In this document: positions 1 to 9,061 of the stretch, piece by piece
Position numbering within the stretch: the first letter of the stretch is position 1
Layout: each line of letters starts with the position of its first letter
From: an uncultured Eubacteriales bacterium
Lineage (GTDB): Bacteria; Bacillota; Clostridia; Oscillospirales; CAG-272
Assembly: GCA_949451655.1 (NCBI GenBank)
Contig: CASTST010000009.1
Span: 1 to 34,919, forward strand
Length of the DNA stretch: 34,919 nt
Direction: 5' to 3'
The notes under the pieces: model-generated
What the model saw: the letters and a program-made list of their open reading frames with translations, nothing else
Databases searched by the model: none
Told to the model about the DNA's origin: nothing
Made by a program: the position numbers and the translations under genes

Positions 1-200
1 GGGATGACTAACGCCGTGCCACCTCCTTTTACACAAGGGGGCTTTAGGGTATGGGGGATGACTAACGCCGTGCTACCTTCCTTTACACAAGAGAGGCTGG
101 GGTATGGGGATGACTTACGCCAGCACAAGGGGCTTTGGGGTATGGTGTAAGCCTGCGGCGAGCCACCTTTCCTTGCACAGGGGGGTTAGTTTAGAGAGGG
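1..200. repeat. Degenerate tandem array of repeat right arms
   Basis: Three to four tandem, progressively degraded copies of a unit of about 54 bp, each containing GATGACTAACGCCGTGC followed by an arm hairpin of the CTCCTTTTACACAAGGGGG type and a GGGTATGGG tail. The units begin near 1, 55 and 107, and a more divergent one begins near 140. The arm matches the outer hairpin of the repeat family found throughout the window, but no GGATTGT/ACAATCC core is present, so this is an array of half-elements. It lies just downstream of trmD, and I see no gene in it. Confidence 0.7.
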
Positions 201-225
201 CTCCCTTTGCTGGGGTGTTTGCTGT

Positions 226-936
226 TTATTTTTCTTTATACGTTTCCAAATACAGTTGATACAGATCCGGTCGGCGTTGCCGGGTGACTTCCTCCGCCTG
301 GGCAAGCCGCCACTTGTCGATATTTTCATGGTGCCCGCTGAGCAGTACCTCCGGTACATGCTCACCGCGAAATACTTCCGGACGTGTATATTGCGGATAT
401 TCCAAAAGGTATTTTTCAAAGCTTTCCTTTTCGTGACATTCCGCTTCCGGCAAAACGCCGTCGATCAGCCGCCCCACACTGTCTGCCAATATACATGCAG
501 GCAGTTCCCCGCCGGTGAGCACATAATCGCCTATGGAGATTTCCTCGTCCGCTACTGCGTCCACTGCGCGTTGGTCAATCCCTTCATAATGCCCGCATAG
601 CAGAATCAGCCGATCATACCGGGACAGTCGTCCCGCGTCTTCCTGGGTGAAGGTTTTCCCTCTGGGAGACAGATAAATTGTCCGGATCTGTTCGCCCTCT
701 CCTGCGCCTGCCAGAACTGCCTGCCAGCAGTTCCACACCGGCGGCGCTGCCATCAGCATTCCCCTGCCGCCGCCGTACGGTGTGTCATCCACCCTGCGAT
801 GCTTATTTTCCGAATAGTCCCGGATGTTGTGCGCGCGCACTTCTAAAATCCCGTTTTTTTGGGCGCGTCCGATGATACTCTCTGACAAAACGGTTTCCAC
901 CATGGCAGGAAACAGCGTCAAAATATCAAAGTGCAT
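226..936 (-). CDS. trmD: tRNA (guanine37-N1)-methyltransferase TrmD
   Basis: Methylates G37 of tRNAs with S-adenosylmethionine, which prevents +1 frameshifting; cytosolic. The 236-residue protein starts MHFDILTLFP, the usual TrmD N-terminus. It carries PYGGGRGML (53-61), GHYEGIDQR (115-123) and DYVLTGGE (137-144), the SPOUT trefoil-knot motifs that bind AdoMet, and has the normal family length. Two adjacent ATGs are possible, at 939 and 936. The GGGAGGT ribosome binding site lies only 1 nt from the first, so 936 is preferred. With that start, the rimM stop and trmD start overlap as TGATG, indicating translational coupling. It is the last gene of the DUF2079-radC-rimM-trmD run; rplS, its common neighbour, would lie outside the window. 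Confidence 0.97.
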   Translation of the reverse strand: MHFDILTLFPAMVETVLSESIIGRAQKNGILEVRAHNIRDYSENKHRRVDDTPYGGGRGMLMAAPPVWNCWQAVLAGAGEGEQIRTIYLSPRGKTFTQEDAGRLSRYDRLILLCGHYEGIDQRAVDAVADEEISIGDYVLTGGELPACILADSVGRLIDGVLPEAECHEKESFEKYLLEYPQYTRPEVFRGEHVPEVLLSGHHENIDKWRLAQAEEVTRQRRPDLYQLYLETYKEK

Positions 937-1463
937 CATACCTCCCGCATCCCCTCAATCAAATGTACATAGATTCCCTCCGGTTTTTCCTGCCCGAAGG
1001 ATATATCCATAATAAACGCAGGCACGGCAGGAATCATGAAGGTTCCCTCATCGTCCCGCACTACATATACCGGATGTGCACCGGGAAAAGTCACATCTTC
1101 CAGCACGCCGCATTTTTCGCCTGTATCTGCATCAATTACCGGAAGCCCCAGCAGATCTGCCACAAAATGAGATCCTTCCGGCAGGGGCAGGTCCTCCCGC
1201 TTTGCATACAACACCTTGTCCCGCAGGGCAACTGCAGCTTCCAATGTGTCAATTCCCTCGAAAGTTGCCAAAACCATATTTTTTTGTACGGAAGCGTGCA
1301 GTACCGACATAGCCCGGTATACACCGTTTTCCAAAAGATACATTGTTTTTAAGGATGCCAGAACAGCTGGGGTGTCACAACGATTCGCCAAACGCACGGC
1401 GCCTTTTACCCCATGGGTGTTTACCACTTGTCCGCATTCCAGAAATGCCTGTTTTTCTCTCAT
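936..1463 (-). CDS. rimM: Ribosome maturation factor RimM
   Basis: Assists assembly of the 30S subunit head by binding ribosomal protein S19 and is needed for efficient 16S rRNA processing. The 175-residue product has the N-terminal RimM domain with GQVVNTHGVKG (11-21) and a C-terminal PRC-barrel (about 95-170) with the GxxxGVLEDVTFPGAHPVYVV pattern. Length and domain order are normal. It overlaps trmD by 1 or 4 nt, the classic rimM-trmD pairing. In many Firmicutes rpsP and a KH-domain gene precede it; here radC lies 22 bp upstream instead, so the usual ribosomal operon is rearranged. A GAAAGGT sequence upstream is a somewhat distant ribosome binding site. Confidence 0.96.
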   Translation of the reverse strand: MREKQAFLECGQVVNTHGVKGAVRLANRCDTPAVLASLKTMYLLENGVYRAMSVLHASVQKNMVLATFEGIDTLEAAVALRDKVLYAKREDLPLPEGSHFVADLLGLPVIDADTGEKCGVLEDVTFPGAHPVYVVRDDEGTFMIPAVPAFIMDISFGQEKPEGIYVHLIEGMREV

Positions 1464-1485
1464 ATTTACTGCTTATACCTTTCTA

Positions 1486-2151
1486 TTAAACATCCGGACA
1501 TTGAAAACAATCTGTGTTTGTTACTATATAATGTCCGTAAAACGTATAGGGGGAATCGGAGAGTATGTTCCGGATTTGCCCTGTAAGATACAGATCCTCC
1601 ACAGACGGTTCGCGCACATTGTTTGCATGATTGTGCGCTAAAATCACACCGTGTGCCTGATGCTGCTCTGCCAATGCCAAAATCAAATCCCCATAAGACT
1701 GGGGACGGATATATCTTCCCTGAGACAAAATTGTATTTTCAATTACCCGGCAGCTTTCATCCAGCAGCAGAGCAGTCACGGTAGATGCAGGTTTTCCCCT
1801 GTACCAAAGATACAGATACAAGCATCGCTGAAAGGTATTTTCCAGCGGATCCCCTTTTAATTCTTCCAGTATGGCACGGCGTGCAAAAATGCCGGACATT
1901 TTAATAAGCTGCGCACTTGCCGGACCGACCCCGTCTGCTTGCTGCAGCTGTTCGGGACTGCTTTCCAACAGACCGAGACAGCTTTTGCTGTCAAGCAGTG
2001 CATGTGCGGTAGGATTTGTATTTTTCTGTGATATAGAGAAATACAGCAGCATTTCCAGCAGTTCATGGGGTTCAAAAACATCCCCGCCGTATTTTGACAG
2101 CTTGGCGCGCATCCTTTTGCGGTGCTCGCCGTGTATATTTTTATCTGCCAT
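1486..2151 (-). CDS. radC: RadC/JAB-domain protein (UPF0758)
   Basis: A RadC-family protein of 221 residues. The N-terminal half (about 8-95) has the helix-hairpin-helix-like region with the ADGVGPASAQLIKM segment. The C-terminal half is a JAMM/MPN metalloprotease-like domain with HNH at 173-175, Ser183 and Asp186, giving the complete HxHx7SxxD zinc-site pattern. The loop after HNH reads ANNVREPS rather than the common PSGDPTPS, a mild divergence. Despite the name, a direct role in DNA repair is not established for the family. It lies 33 bp downstream of the DUF2079 gene and 22 bp upstream of rimM on the same strand, so it is probably cotranscribed with both. Confidence 0.9.
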   Translation of the reverse strand: MADKNIHGEHRKRMRAKLSKYGGDVFEPHELLEMLLYFSISQKNTNPTAHALLDSKSCLGLLESSPEQLQQADGVGPASAQLIKMSGIFARRAILEELKGDPLENTFQRCLYLYLWYRGKPASTVTALLLDESCRVIENTILSQGRYIRPQSYGDLILALAEQHQAHGVILAHNHANNVREPSVEDLYLTGQIRNILSDSPYTFYGHYIVTNTDCFQCPDV

Positions 2152-2184
2152 CTTGCTGCAATACCTTTTTTATCCTTTCTCCAT

Positions 2185-4035
2185 TTACTGTGCCGCTGCT
2201 TTCAGCCGATAAATCTGTACATATCCTGCCTGGGTAATCAGGGTGTAGTCGTCTCCCATAGCAGCCAGCATCTTTTTTGTGTGCGTGTCCGTATCGTATC
2301 GGGTATCCAATACATAATATTCTGTCTGCTCCAGAGGCGCATAATAATCGGGGCAGGCGTGCAAATCATCCACATAATACAAATGCGGCATCATGTATCC
2401 GTATGCTGTCACAGAAGCATCGGCGGGGATACTTTTCAGCGCGTCCGCAGTTGTATCGTATTCCGCTTTGTTGTTATAATATCTTGCAATGCTGCGTTGG
2501 GCTTTGGGATATACGGCGGATACCGTAAAAACCATACATAAGGATAAGGCGCTGCAGAAGAACAGCCGCCGCCCGGAAGATCCCCATCCTGAAACAGTCA
2601 GCAGCGCCGATACAAGGAGCAGTGCGGCAGTTCCGTAGGTATACTGAAAGTCAATGTCAAACTGATACATCCAGTCCGGCATGAGATTGACTACCAGCAG
2701 GGGAATCAGCAGTACAAGCTGGACAGACCGCTTTCCCGCAAATGGTGTAAACAGAAGCGGAGCGCACAGCCACAGAACAAATTCCAGCTTCTGACCGGAA
2801 TAGGTAAGTTCTGAATATACCTCTGTTTCAGCGCCGGAGAAAACCTCCCGGATCAGATATCCGATATCGTAAAAGCACGTGCGCACTGTCGTCAGCAGAT
2901 TGCCGCCGTCAGCAGACGCTGTAAAGTTAGCGAACCGGTCGGACATGATTTCCCCGCCTGACAGACGGATCATAGCACAGGCAAATACAAACCAAAGCAG
3001 GGATACGGCAATTGTACCTACCGCAAACCATCGGTCTCTTCCGGATAAAAGCATCCACAGCGCCACCGCTGCCACATAGATGAAAGCATCCTCTTTCACG
3101 CATAGTACCAGCAGTGCGGACACGGCGGCAGGAATCCGCTTTTGCTCCAGTATAAAGGAAATCATATACAGCAGCAGAACTGACAGAAATTTGTTTTCAT
3201 GAAAATCGTAGAAACAGCCGTTCGCCATAGAAGGATACAGTGCATACAACACTGCGGCGCCGGTTGCAAGAAGGGGTGAAAATCCCAACGTGCGGCAGAT
3301 CCGCCGCAGGGGGAACATGCCAAGCCCTACAATCACCGCTTGTGCGCACAGCAGATACACCGGACTGCGGAACAGCATATATCCGGGGAGAAGCAGGTAA
3401 TAGATAGGGGAAAAATGAACGGCAAAATGAGAAAGATACCGGCTGCGTTCCACCGTTGTATACGGTAGACCTGTTTTCGCCATCTGTTCAAACATCTGGC
3501 AGAAGATTCCGAAATCGAAGGTGCCGTGGGCAAATGCTTTATATTTTGCCACCGTGCAGAAGCTGACGAACAGGCAAAACAGACAGAATACCGCTGCAGT
3601 TACATACAGAGATGTACGCCAGGAAAAGGAGATGCCTTCCAGTCCGAGACGGTTTTCTTTTGTGAGGTATTTGGTAATGATGACAAGAACCGCACCAATA
3701 CCGATATTAAAAAAGAGATCCCCGGACAGGGTTCCAACCAGCAGCAGACTATACAGAAGCCCGGATACAAACAGGCACCAGTTGATAACACGTGTTGTTT
3801 TTGCAAGCAAAAAGCCTACCCATACGAGAATCAGCACAGACAGAAATGTTCCCCAAAAAAGAAGAGGCGGCATTTGCCGCACCCAGGCAAGGCTGGTGAA
3901 GTCTCCCGCTGCCGCGCAGGTAAAGGAGGCGCAGACAAACGCGCATGCAAGCAAGGCAAACAGGTCCGCCCCGGTAAATCCGTTTTTTCGGTGTATATTC
4001 CCAAGGCGATACAGGAATGAGCGCAGATGCCGCAT
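2185..4035 (-). CDS. DUF2079 polytopic membrane protein
   Basis: A 616-residue integral membrane protein with roughly twelve or thirteen hydrophobic segments spread over residues 20-510. A soluble C-terminal domain of about 100 residues ends the protein. The segment after the second helix block contains FDFGIFCQMFEQMAKTG and a downstream SHFAVHFSPIYYLLLP, the conserved region of DUF2079. The fold resembles GT-C glycosyltransferases, but no substrate can be assigned. The start is supported by a GGAGG site 6 nt upstream and by a well-formed promoter about 45 bp further up. It is the first gene of the run leading into radC, rimM and trmD. Confidence 0.85.
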   Translation of the reverse strand: MRHLRSFLYRLGNIHRKNGFTGADLFALLACAFVCASFTCAAAGDFTSLAWVRQMPPLLFWGTFLSVLILVWVGFLLAKTTRVINWCLFVSGLLYSLLLVGTLSGDLFFNIGIGAVLVIITKYLTKENRLGLEGISFSWRTSLYVTAAVFCLFCLFVSFCTVAKYKAFAHGTFDFGIFCQMFEQMAKTGLPYTTVERSRYLSHFAVHFSPIYYLLLPGYMLFRSPVYLLCAQAVIVGLGMFPLRRICRTLGFSPLLATGAAVLYALYPSMANGCFYDFHENKFLSVLLLYMISFILEQKRIPAAVSALLVLCVKEDAFIYVAAVALWMLLSGRDRWFAVGTIAVSLLWFVFACAMIRLSGGEIMSDRFANFTASADGGNLLTTVRTCFYDIGYLIREVFSGAETEVYSELTYSGQKLEFVLWLCAPLLFTPFAGKRSVQLVLLIPLLVVNLMPDWMYQFDIDFQYTYGTAALLLVSALLTVSGWGSSGRRLFFCSALSLCMVFTVSAVYPKAQRSIARYYNNKAEYDTTADALKSIPADASVTAYGYMMPHLYYVDDLHACPDYYAPLEQTEYYVLDTRYDTDTHTKKMLAAMGDDYTLITQAGYVQIYRLKAAAQ

Positions 4036-4077
4036 ATATGTCCTCCTCTATGGAATGGTGCCAAAATAATCAAAATA

Positions 4078-4106
4078 ATTTTAGCACACGCCCCCGCAAA
4101 CGTCAA
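4078..4106 (-). promoter_or_regulatory. SigA-type promoter for the DUF2079-radC-rimM-trmD run
   Basis: On the minus strand TTGACG (4106-4101) is followed after 17 nt by TAAAAT (4083-4078), preceded by TGC, an extended -10. It lies about 45 nt upstream of the DUF2079 start codon with no gene between. Confidence 0.7.
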
Positions 4107-4139
4107 TAGATTTGTACAATTTTATAAGTCTTCCCCGGT

Positions 4140-4630
4140 AAAGAAGAGGATTCGTGTTAAAAGACCTCCAGTAAAGGGGAGAGGTTGCTGTAATCCCCGC
4201 CTTACGAATAGCCTCCCCCTAGCAAAGGGCACTGTCGAGAAGCACTAAACTTCGTAAGGCCCCCTTGTGCAAAGGGGAGGATTCGCTGTAATCTCTTACC
4301 TTACGAATAGCCTCCCTTGTGCAAAGGGAGGTGGCTCGCTGTAAGCGAGTCGGAGGGATTGTCTATATAAAACTGCCAATTTACTGATAATCCAAAATGA
4401 TAGCAAAACAATCCCCCACCCGCTATCGCGGGAGCCCCCTTTGCACAAGGGGGCCTTACGAAGTTTAGTGCTTCGCGATAGCACCTTTACTGGGTGTCTT
4501 ATGAAGTTTGATGATCCGCGACAGCGCCCTTTGCCGGGGGAGCCATTTTTGATTGGCTGTATGCCAGCTCCTTTTACTGGAGGAGGCTTGTTAAGTCGAA
4601 AGGAGCTTTCTCCTGCCACCTCCTGCCCAT
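4140..4630. repeat. Nested repeat cluster between divergent operons
   Basis: This gap holds no gene. It contains one complete repeat element (4309-4456, listed separately) embedded in further arms. A segment of about 50 bp with CTGTAATC and CTTACGAATAGCCTCCC occurs at 4178-4228 and again at 4274-4327. On the right side a unit of about 43 bp starting CTTAYGAAGTTT occurs at 4454 and 4497. A near-perfect inverted repeat of about 37 bp has its left arm at 4239-4275 (containing AAGCACTAAACTTCGTAAGG) and its right arm at 4436-4474 (CCTTACGAAGTTTAGTGCTT). It encloses the complete element. Confidence 0.75.
4309..4456 (+). repeat. Structured intergenic repeat, copy 1 (forward core)
   Basis: Complete element. 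It has an outer arm CCTCCCTTGTGCAAAGGGAGG, an inner stem CTCGCT-GTA-AGCGAG and GGATTGT. The core is forward (CTGCCAATTT...CAAAATGATAG). Then come ACAATCC, an inner stem CCCGC-TATC-GCGGG and an outer arm CCCCCTTTGCACAAGGGGG. It lies between divergent promoters at 4078 and 4649. Confidence 0.85.
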
Positions 4631-4648
4631 GTGTGCAGGATTTACCGC

Positions 4649-4677
4649 TTGTATTAAACCGTTTTTTCTGGTACAAT
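4649..4677 (+). promoter_or_regulatory. SigA-type promoter for the tilS-hpt-ftsH operon
   Basis: TTGTAT (4649-4654), a 17-nt spacer and TACAAT (4672-4677) preceded by TGG, an extended -10. It lies 35 nt upstream of the start codon at 4713 and just outside the repeat cluster. Confidence 0.7.
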
Positions 4678-4712
4678 ACATATAGCAATTTATGAAAAGG
4701 AATAAAAAAGCC

Positions 4713-4949
4713 ATGCAGCTGACCCAAAACAAAATCCAGGTGCTGATGAAGCTTTGCTTCAGCGCGGTGCTTGTGCAGCTTTTTTTCATTTGTCTTGCTG
4801 TCGGCAGCGCAGCAAATGAAACGCTGTCTCTTGCCACACCTGCTTACATAATTCAGATCCCTGAAATGCTGGAATATGCCGCTCTGTCTGCCGTAATTAC
4901 ATTGGGCGGAGGATTGGCGCTGGAATATGCACTGAAGGTTTACGGATAA
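4713..4949 (+). CDS. Small two-helix membrane protein upstream of tilS
   Basis: A 78-residue protein I do not recognise. It has two hydrophobic segments, about residues 12-35 and 57-75, separated by a short polar linker with ANETLSLATP, so it is predicted to be a small membrane protein. A further ATG at 4692 would add seven residues, but the AAAAGGA site at 4696-4702 fits only the ATG at 4713. Its TAA overlaps the tilS ATG as TAATG, so it is translationally coupled to tilS. The position matches where many Firmicutes carry a small divisome protein such as DivIC, but it lacks a coiled coil and I do not assign that function. Confidence 0.65.
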   Translation: MQLTQNKIQVLMKLCFSAVLVQLFFICLAVGSAANETLSLATPAYIIQIPEMLEYAALSAVITLGGGLALEYALKVYG

Positions 4950-6361
4950 TGGATGAATCCGATCAAAGGAGCACCTACGTGAAACTGTTTGATAAAATCG
5001 AAAAAAATTTAATAAACTTAAAAATTTTGCCGATTCTGGAGGATTGCGGCACCGTTTTGTGCGCCCTTTCCGGTGGTGCTGATTCTGTCGTATTGCTCCG
5101 GTTTCTGCACCAGTATCTGCCGGCGTGGGGTATTCGTCTTGCAGCAGCCCATTTGAATCATTGTATCCGGGGTGAGGAAGCGGATGCAGACGAGGCTTTC
5201 TGCCGCAGTCTTTGTGAAAAGCTGGAAATTCCATTTTACTGTCGGCGTGCAGACATTCCAACTCTTGCAAAGGATACAGGACAGGGACTGGAAGAATGTG
5301 CAAGAGCGGTGCGTTATGCTTTTTTGGAGGAAATACGAAGCAGCCTTGAAAACTGCGTAATCGCTACCGCCCACAATGCTACGGATCATCTGGAAACGGT
5401 GTTGTTTCATCTGGCAAGAGGTACCGGGGCAAGAGGTTTGTGCGGTATTTCACCTGTACGGGACGGGTATATTATTCGTCCCCTTTTGTGCTGCACGTCT
5501 CAGGAAATACGCGCGTATGCGGCAGGCGAGGGCATTGCTTACGTTACAGACTGCACGAACGATGATACTGCCTACACCAGAAACTTCATCCGAAAAAACA
5601 TGATTCCTGCCATGCAGAAAATCAATCCGCGATGCGAGGAGGCTGCACTGCGGATGAGTGCTTCCCTTGCAGATGATCTCACCTGTCTGGAATCCGCCGC
5701 ATCCCGGATACTCTCCCCGGAGGGATTTATTCCAAGAGATGCGGTATCCGATGCGTCGCCTGCGCTGCTCTCCCGGGGCATTCTTGTCATGTACCGAAAT
5801 TATACCGGATCTGCGGACAATCTGTCCCAGGTGCATCTGTCAGACTGTATGTCACTCATTCGCAGCGGAAAAACAGGACGTATCAGCTTGCCCGGACAGG
5901 CAGTGCTGTTTGCGGAAGAAAACGTCATCCGAGTCGGCGCCCAGTCGGACATTCTGAAATCTGCCGCACCTGCTCCTGTGCCCCTTTCTGTAGAAAGTAT
6001 GGTTGTTTTTGGTCCATATTTAATAAAAATGTCAAAGTGCCGGTCTAATATTGTTCCGCCTGCCCAAAATATTTACAATTTAGCAATATACAGCACGTTG
6101 GATTTTGATAAAATAAATGGTAGTATTTTTATTCGTACCAGAGAAGCCGGCGATGTATATTACACCGGCGGCATGCATAAAAAATTAAAAAAACTTCTGG
6201 GCGCCTTGAAAATTCCCCTGCATTTGCGGGATGCTTTCCCGCTGCTGTGTGACAGCGAGGGAATTGTGTGGGTGCCCGGTCTGCGTCCCCGGGATGGATG
6301 CGGCGGGAATGCGTCCGCAGAAAATCCTGTTTACATCGGCGTATGGTGTGCCGAAACATAA
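4949..6361 (+). CDS. tilS: tRNA(Ile)-lysidine synthetase TilS
   Basis: Converts the wobble C34 of the AUA-reading tRNA-Ile to lysidine using ATP and lysine, changing both the codon read and the amino acid accepted. The 470-residue protein has the PP-loop SGGADS at 41-46 and the N-type ATP pyrophosphatase domain with AAHLNHCIRGEEADADEAFC and ATAHNATDHLETVL. It ends in a TilS C-terminal domain (IRTREAGDVYYTGG...KKLKKLLGALKIPLHLRD). Length is typical for Firmicutes. It starts within the stop of the small membrane-protein gene (TAATG) and is followed 36 bp later by hpt, as in Bacillus and many Clostridia. The A+T-rich patch near 6000-6080 lies in the linker before the C-terminal domain. Confidence 0.96.
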   Translation: MDESDQRSTYVKLFDKIEKNLINLKILPILEDCGTVLCALSGGADSVVLLRFLHQYLPAWGIRLAAAHLNHCIRGEEADADEAFCRSLCEKLEIPFYCRRADIPTLAKDTGQGLEECARAVRYAFLEEIRSSLENCVIATAHNATDHLETVLFHLARGTGARGLCGISPVRDGYIIRPLLCCTSQEIRAYAAGEGIAYVTDCTNDDTAYTRNFIRKNMIPAMQKINPRCEEAALRMSASLADDLTCLESAASRILSPEGFIPRDAVSDASPALLSRGILVMYRNYTGSADNLSQVHLSDCMSLIRSGKTGRISLPGQAVLFAEENVIRVGAQSDILKSAAPAPVPLSVESMVVFGPYLIKMSKCRSNIVPPAQNIYNLAIYSTLDFDKINGSIFIRTREAGDVYYTGGMHKKLKKLLGALKIPLHLRDAFPLLCDSEGIVWVPGLRPRDGCGGNASAENPVYIGVWCAET

Positions 6362-6397
6362 TAGTGTTCAAAACACAGAAAGGTTGGTTCCAGGCGT

Positions 6398-6961
6398 ATG
6401 AAGGAACATCACGATGTGTGGGATCGGGACGTTGAACAGGTTCTGATCAGTGAAACACAACTGGATGAGACAGTTTCCCGTATGGCGGCGCAAATTGATG
6501 CAGATTATAAGGATAAAAACCTGCTTCTCCTGTGCATACTGAAAGGGAGCCTTGTTTTTATGGGGGACTTGATGAAAAAGCTTTCCATCCCCTGTGAGAT
6601 CGACTGCATGAAGGTTTCTTCCTATGGAAACGGCTCCGTAACCAGCGGAAGAATCAACATTCTTTTGGATTTGCATCGGCAGGATCTCAGTAAAAAGGAC
6701 ATACTCATTATTGAAGATATCATCGACAGCGGCAGAACGCTGTCCTATCTGGTCTCTTATTTACAAATCAACGGTGCGCGCAGCGTTCGTTCCGCCGCAC
6801 TTTTAGATAAACCTTCCCGCCGGGAAGTGGATTATACACCCGATTATGTGGGACAGGAAATTCCCGACGCGTTTGTTGTGGGATACGGACTGGATTATGC
6901 GGAAAAATATCGCTCCCTTCCGTATGTGGGAATTCTGAAACCGGAAATATATACAGAATAA
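6398..6961 (+). CDS. hpt: Hypoxanthine phosphoribosyltransferase
   Basis: Salvages hypoxanthine and guanine to IMP and GMP with PRPP; cytosolic. The 187-residue protein contains LLCILKGSLVFMGDL, the PRPP-binding loop IIEDIIDSGRTLSYL (around 104-117, with the Glu-Asp pair at 106-107) and DFVVGYGLDYAEKYR-like C-terminal residues (here DAFVVGYGLDYAEKYRSLPYVG), all characteristic of the family. The N-terminus is slightly longer than usual. It sits between tilS and ftsH in the order conserved in Firmicutes. The upstream AGAAAGG is rather distant, and a CAGG closer to the ATG may contribute. Confidence 0.97.
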   Translation: MKEHHDVWDRDVEQVLISETQLDETVSRMAAQIDADYKDKNLLLLCILKGSLVFMGDLMKKLSIPCEIDCMKVSSYGNGSVTSGRINILLDLHRQDLSKKDILIIEDIIDSGRTLSYLVSYLQINGARSVRSAALLDKPSRREVDYTPDYVGQEIPDAFVVGYGLDYAEKYRSLPYVGILKPEIYTE

Positions 6962-7013
6962 AGTCCGGATTTTGCAGCTATATCGTGCAGACCAAAGAAA
7001 GGATTGACTTTTC

Positions 7014-9047
7014 ATGAAGAAAAACGGTTTAAAGGTCGCAGTTTGGTATGTGGCTCTCATCGCAGTGGTGATTGTTGTTATCTCGCTGCTTTACGGAGGC
7101 GGATCCAAAACGGAGCTTACCTACGGCGACATCGTAAATTACTTTAAAGACGAACAGGTGGAGCAATTCTCCGTTGACTACAATACCGCCACTTTGAAAC
7201 TGATTGTGCGCGCGCAGGAGGACGGCGGCAAGCAGTCTGTGCTGAAATACAGACTGGCAGATGTAAATGTATTCCTTCTGGATATGAAGGATCTGATCGA
7301 CGAGCAGTACGATGCAGGTATCATTACGGAGTATGATCTCAAGCCTGCGACCATCGTGCCCTGGTGGGTCAGCTTTTTGCCCTATCTGATCATTGCCATT
7401 GTCTTTATTGTTCTCTGGTGGTATATGATGAGCCAGGCCACCGGCGGAAAGGGCAGCAAAATCGGCAATTTCGGCAAAGCAAAAATGCGCACCGGAGACA
7501 AGGTAAAAGTATATTTCCGGGACGTTGCCGGTGCGGATGAAGAAAAGGCGGAACTGGAAGAAATTGTTGAATTTTTGAAGGATCCCCAGAAGTTTACCAA
7601 GCTTGGTGCAAAAATTCCCCACGGTGTATTGCTGATGGGTCCTCCCGGAACGGGTAAAACCCTGCTTGCCAAAGCAGTGGCAGGGGAAGCAGGCGTTCCT
7701 TTCTATTCCATTTCCGGATCTGATTTTGTGGAAATGTATGTAGGTGTGGGTGCGTCCCGTGTGCGGGATCTGTTTGAAACAGCCCGCAAAAATCCTGCGT
7801 CTATCGTATTTATAGATGAAATTGATGCTGTCGGTCGTCAGCGCGGTACAGGACTTGGCGGCGGTCACGATGAACGTGAGCAAACGCTCAACCAGCTTCT
7901 GGTTGAAATGGACGGATTCGGTTCCACAGAAGGCATCATTGTGATTGCGGCAACCAACCGTCCCGATGTACTGGATCCTGCGCTTCTGCGTCCCGGTCGG
8001 TTTGACCGGCAGATTACCGTGCATCAGCCGGATATCCACGGACGGGAAGAAATTCTTAAAGTGCACGCACGCAACAAGCCTATGGAAGCAGGTGTGGATC
8101 TTGCTGTTATTGCGAAAACCACTTCCGGCTTCACCGGTGCGGATCTTGCGAACCTGTTGAACGAGGCTGCACTGCTTGCAGCCCGGAAGAACAAATCCCT
8201 GATTGGTATGGATGAAATTGAGGATGCTTTCACGAAAATTGTTGCAGGTCCTCAGAAAAAATCCATGCGGATCAAAGAATCAGAAAAACTTAAAACGGCG
8301 TATCATGAAGCCGGTCACGCAGTGCTTTCTCATTTGCTGCCGCTGATTGATCCTGTGCATCAGATTTCCATTATCCCCAGCGGAAATGCTTTGGGGTATA
8401 CCTTGAATCTGCCTGCGGAAGATAAGTTCAGCGTTTACCGCAACGAACTAAAGCAAAAGATATCCATGCTCCTTGGCGGTCGGGTTGCAGAGCAGCTAAT
8501 ATTTGACGACTTCTCCGGCGGTGCGTCCAATGATATTCAGCGTGCCACACAGATTGCCCGGAAAATGGTCATGCAGCTTGGTATGAGTGATCTGGGACCG
8601 ATTCTGTTTGGAAGCGGTCACAGTGATACGGAAGTGTTCCTGGGAAGGGATTTCTCCCAGAACCGTGACTTCTCAGAAGCAATAGCCGCAAAGATTGACG
8701 AACAGATTGAAAAGATCATCAATGAATCTTATAACGAAGCGAAACGTTTGCTGTCTGAGAATATTGATAAGCTGCATTTTATCGCCAAGTATCTGGTTAA
8801 GAACGAAATCATGAACGGCGAGCAGTTCCGGCGCGTTATGGAAAATTCGGACGTAACAATAGAGGAACTGGAAGAAATGTATGCGGAGAAGCGCCGCCGC
8901 AGTGAGGCGGAAAATGAGGCGCGGGCGCTGCAAATTAAAGAAAATGAGCGCCGCCGTGAAGAAGCCCGCAAGCTGGAGGAAGAAAAAGAACAGCGCAGCG
9001 AGGTTTCAAATGTGCCGCCAAGACCGGACGATGATTCGGATCGGTAA
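7014..9047 (+). CDS. ftsH: ATP-dependent zinc metalloprotease FtsH
   Basis: Membrane-anchored hexameric AAA+ protease that degrades misfolded membrane proteins and regulators. The 677 residues run in order: TM helix (about 7-28), an extracytoplasmic domain, a second TM helix (about 118-140), an AAA domain and a protease domain. The AAA domain has Walker A GPPGTGKT (209-216), Walker B FIDEIDA (about 266-272) and the second region of homology ATNRPD...RPGRFDR (from 313). The protease domain has the zinc motif HEAGH (431-435). A charged tail rich in Arg and Glu (about 620-677) follows. Start choice is supported by GAAAGGA upstream. Last gene of the operon, followed by a strong terminator. Confidence 0.98.
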   Translation: MKKNGLKVAVWYVALIAVVIVVISLLYGGGSKTELTYGDIVNYFKDEQVEQFSVDYNTATLKLIVRAQEDGGKQSVLKYRLADVNVFLLDMKDLIDEQYDAGIITEYDLKPATIVPWWVSFLPYLIIAIVFIVLWWYMMSQATGGKGSKIGNFGKAKMRTGDKVKVYFRDVAGADEEKAELEEIVEFLKDPQKFTKLGAKIPHGVLLMGPPGTGKTLLAKAVAGEAGVPFYSISGSDFVEMYVGVGASRVRDLFETARKNPASIVFIDEIDAVGRQRGTGLGGGHDEREQTLNQLLVEMDGFGSTEGIIVIAATNRPDVLDPALLRPGRFDRQITVHQPDIHGREEILKVHARNKPMEAGVDLAVIAKTTSGFTGADLANLLNEAALLAARKNKSLIGMDEIEDAFTKIVAGPQKKSMRIKESEKLKTAYHEAGHAVLSHLLPLIDPVHQISIIPSGNALGYTLNLPAEDKFSVYRNELKQKISMLLGGRVAEQLIFDDFSGGASNDIQRATQIARKMVMQLGMSDLGPILFGSGHSDTEVFLGRDFSQNRDFSEAIAAKIDEQIEKIINESYNEAKRLLSENIDKLHFIAKYLVKNEIMNGEQFRRVMENSDVTIEELEEMYAEKRRRSEAENEARALQIKENERRREEARKLEEEKEQRSEVSNVPPRPDDDSDR

Positions 9048-9061
9048 GAGAAAACAAAAAG

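Noticed and set aside
4140..4630. CRISPR array
   Set aside because: The repeats are hairpin-rich arms of varying spacing without uniform spacers, and no cas gene is present.
4296..5303. A 335-codon minus-strand frame spanning the repeat cluster and tilS
   Set aside because: It is antisense to tilS and otherwise composed of translated repeat arms (for example PPPFAQGRLF).
7029..8066. A 345-codon minus-strand frame opposite ftsH
   Set aside because: It is fully antisense to a textbook FtsH sequence, with no family motif and no start signals.
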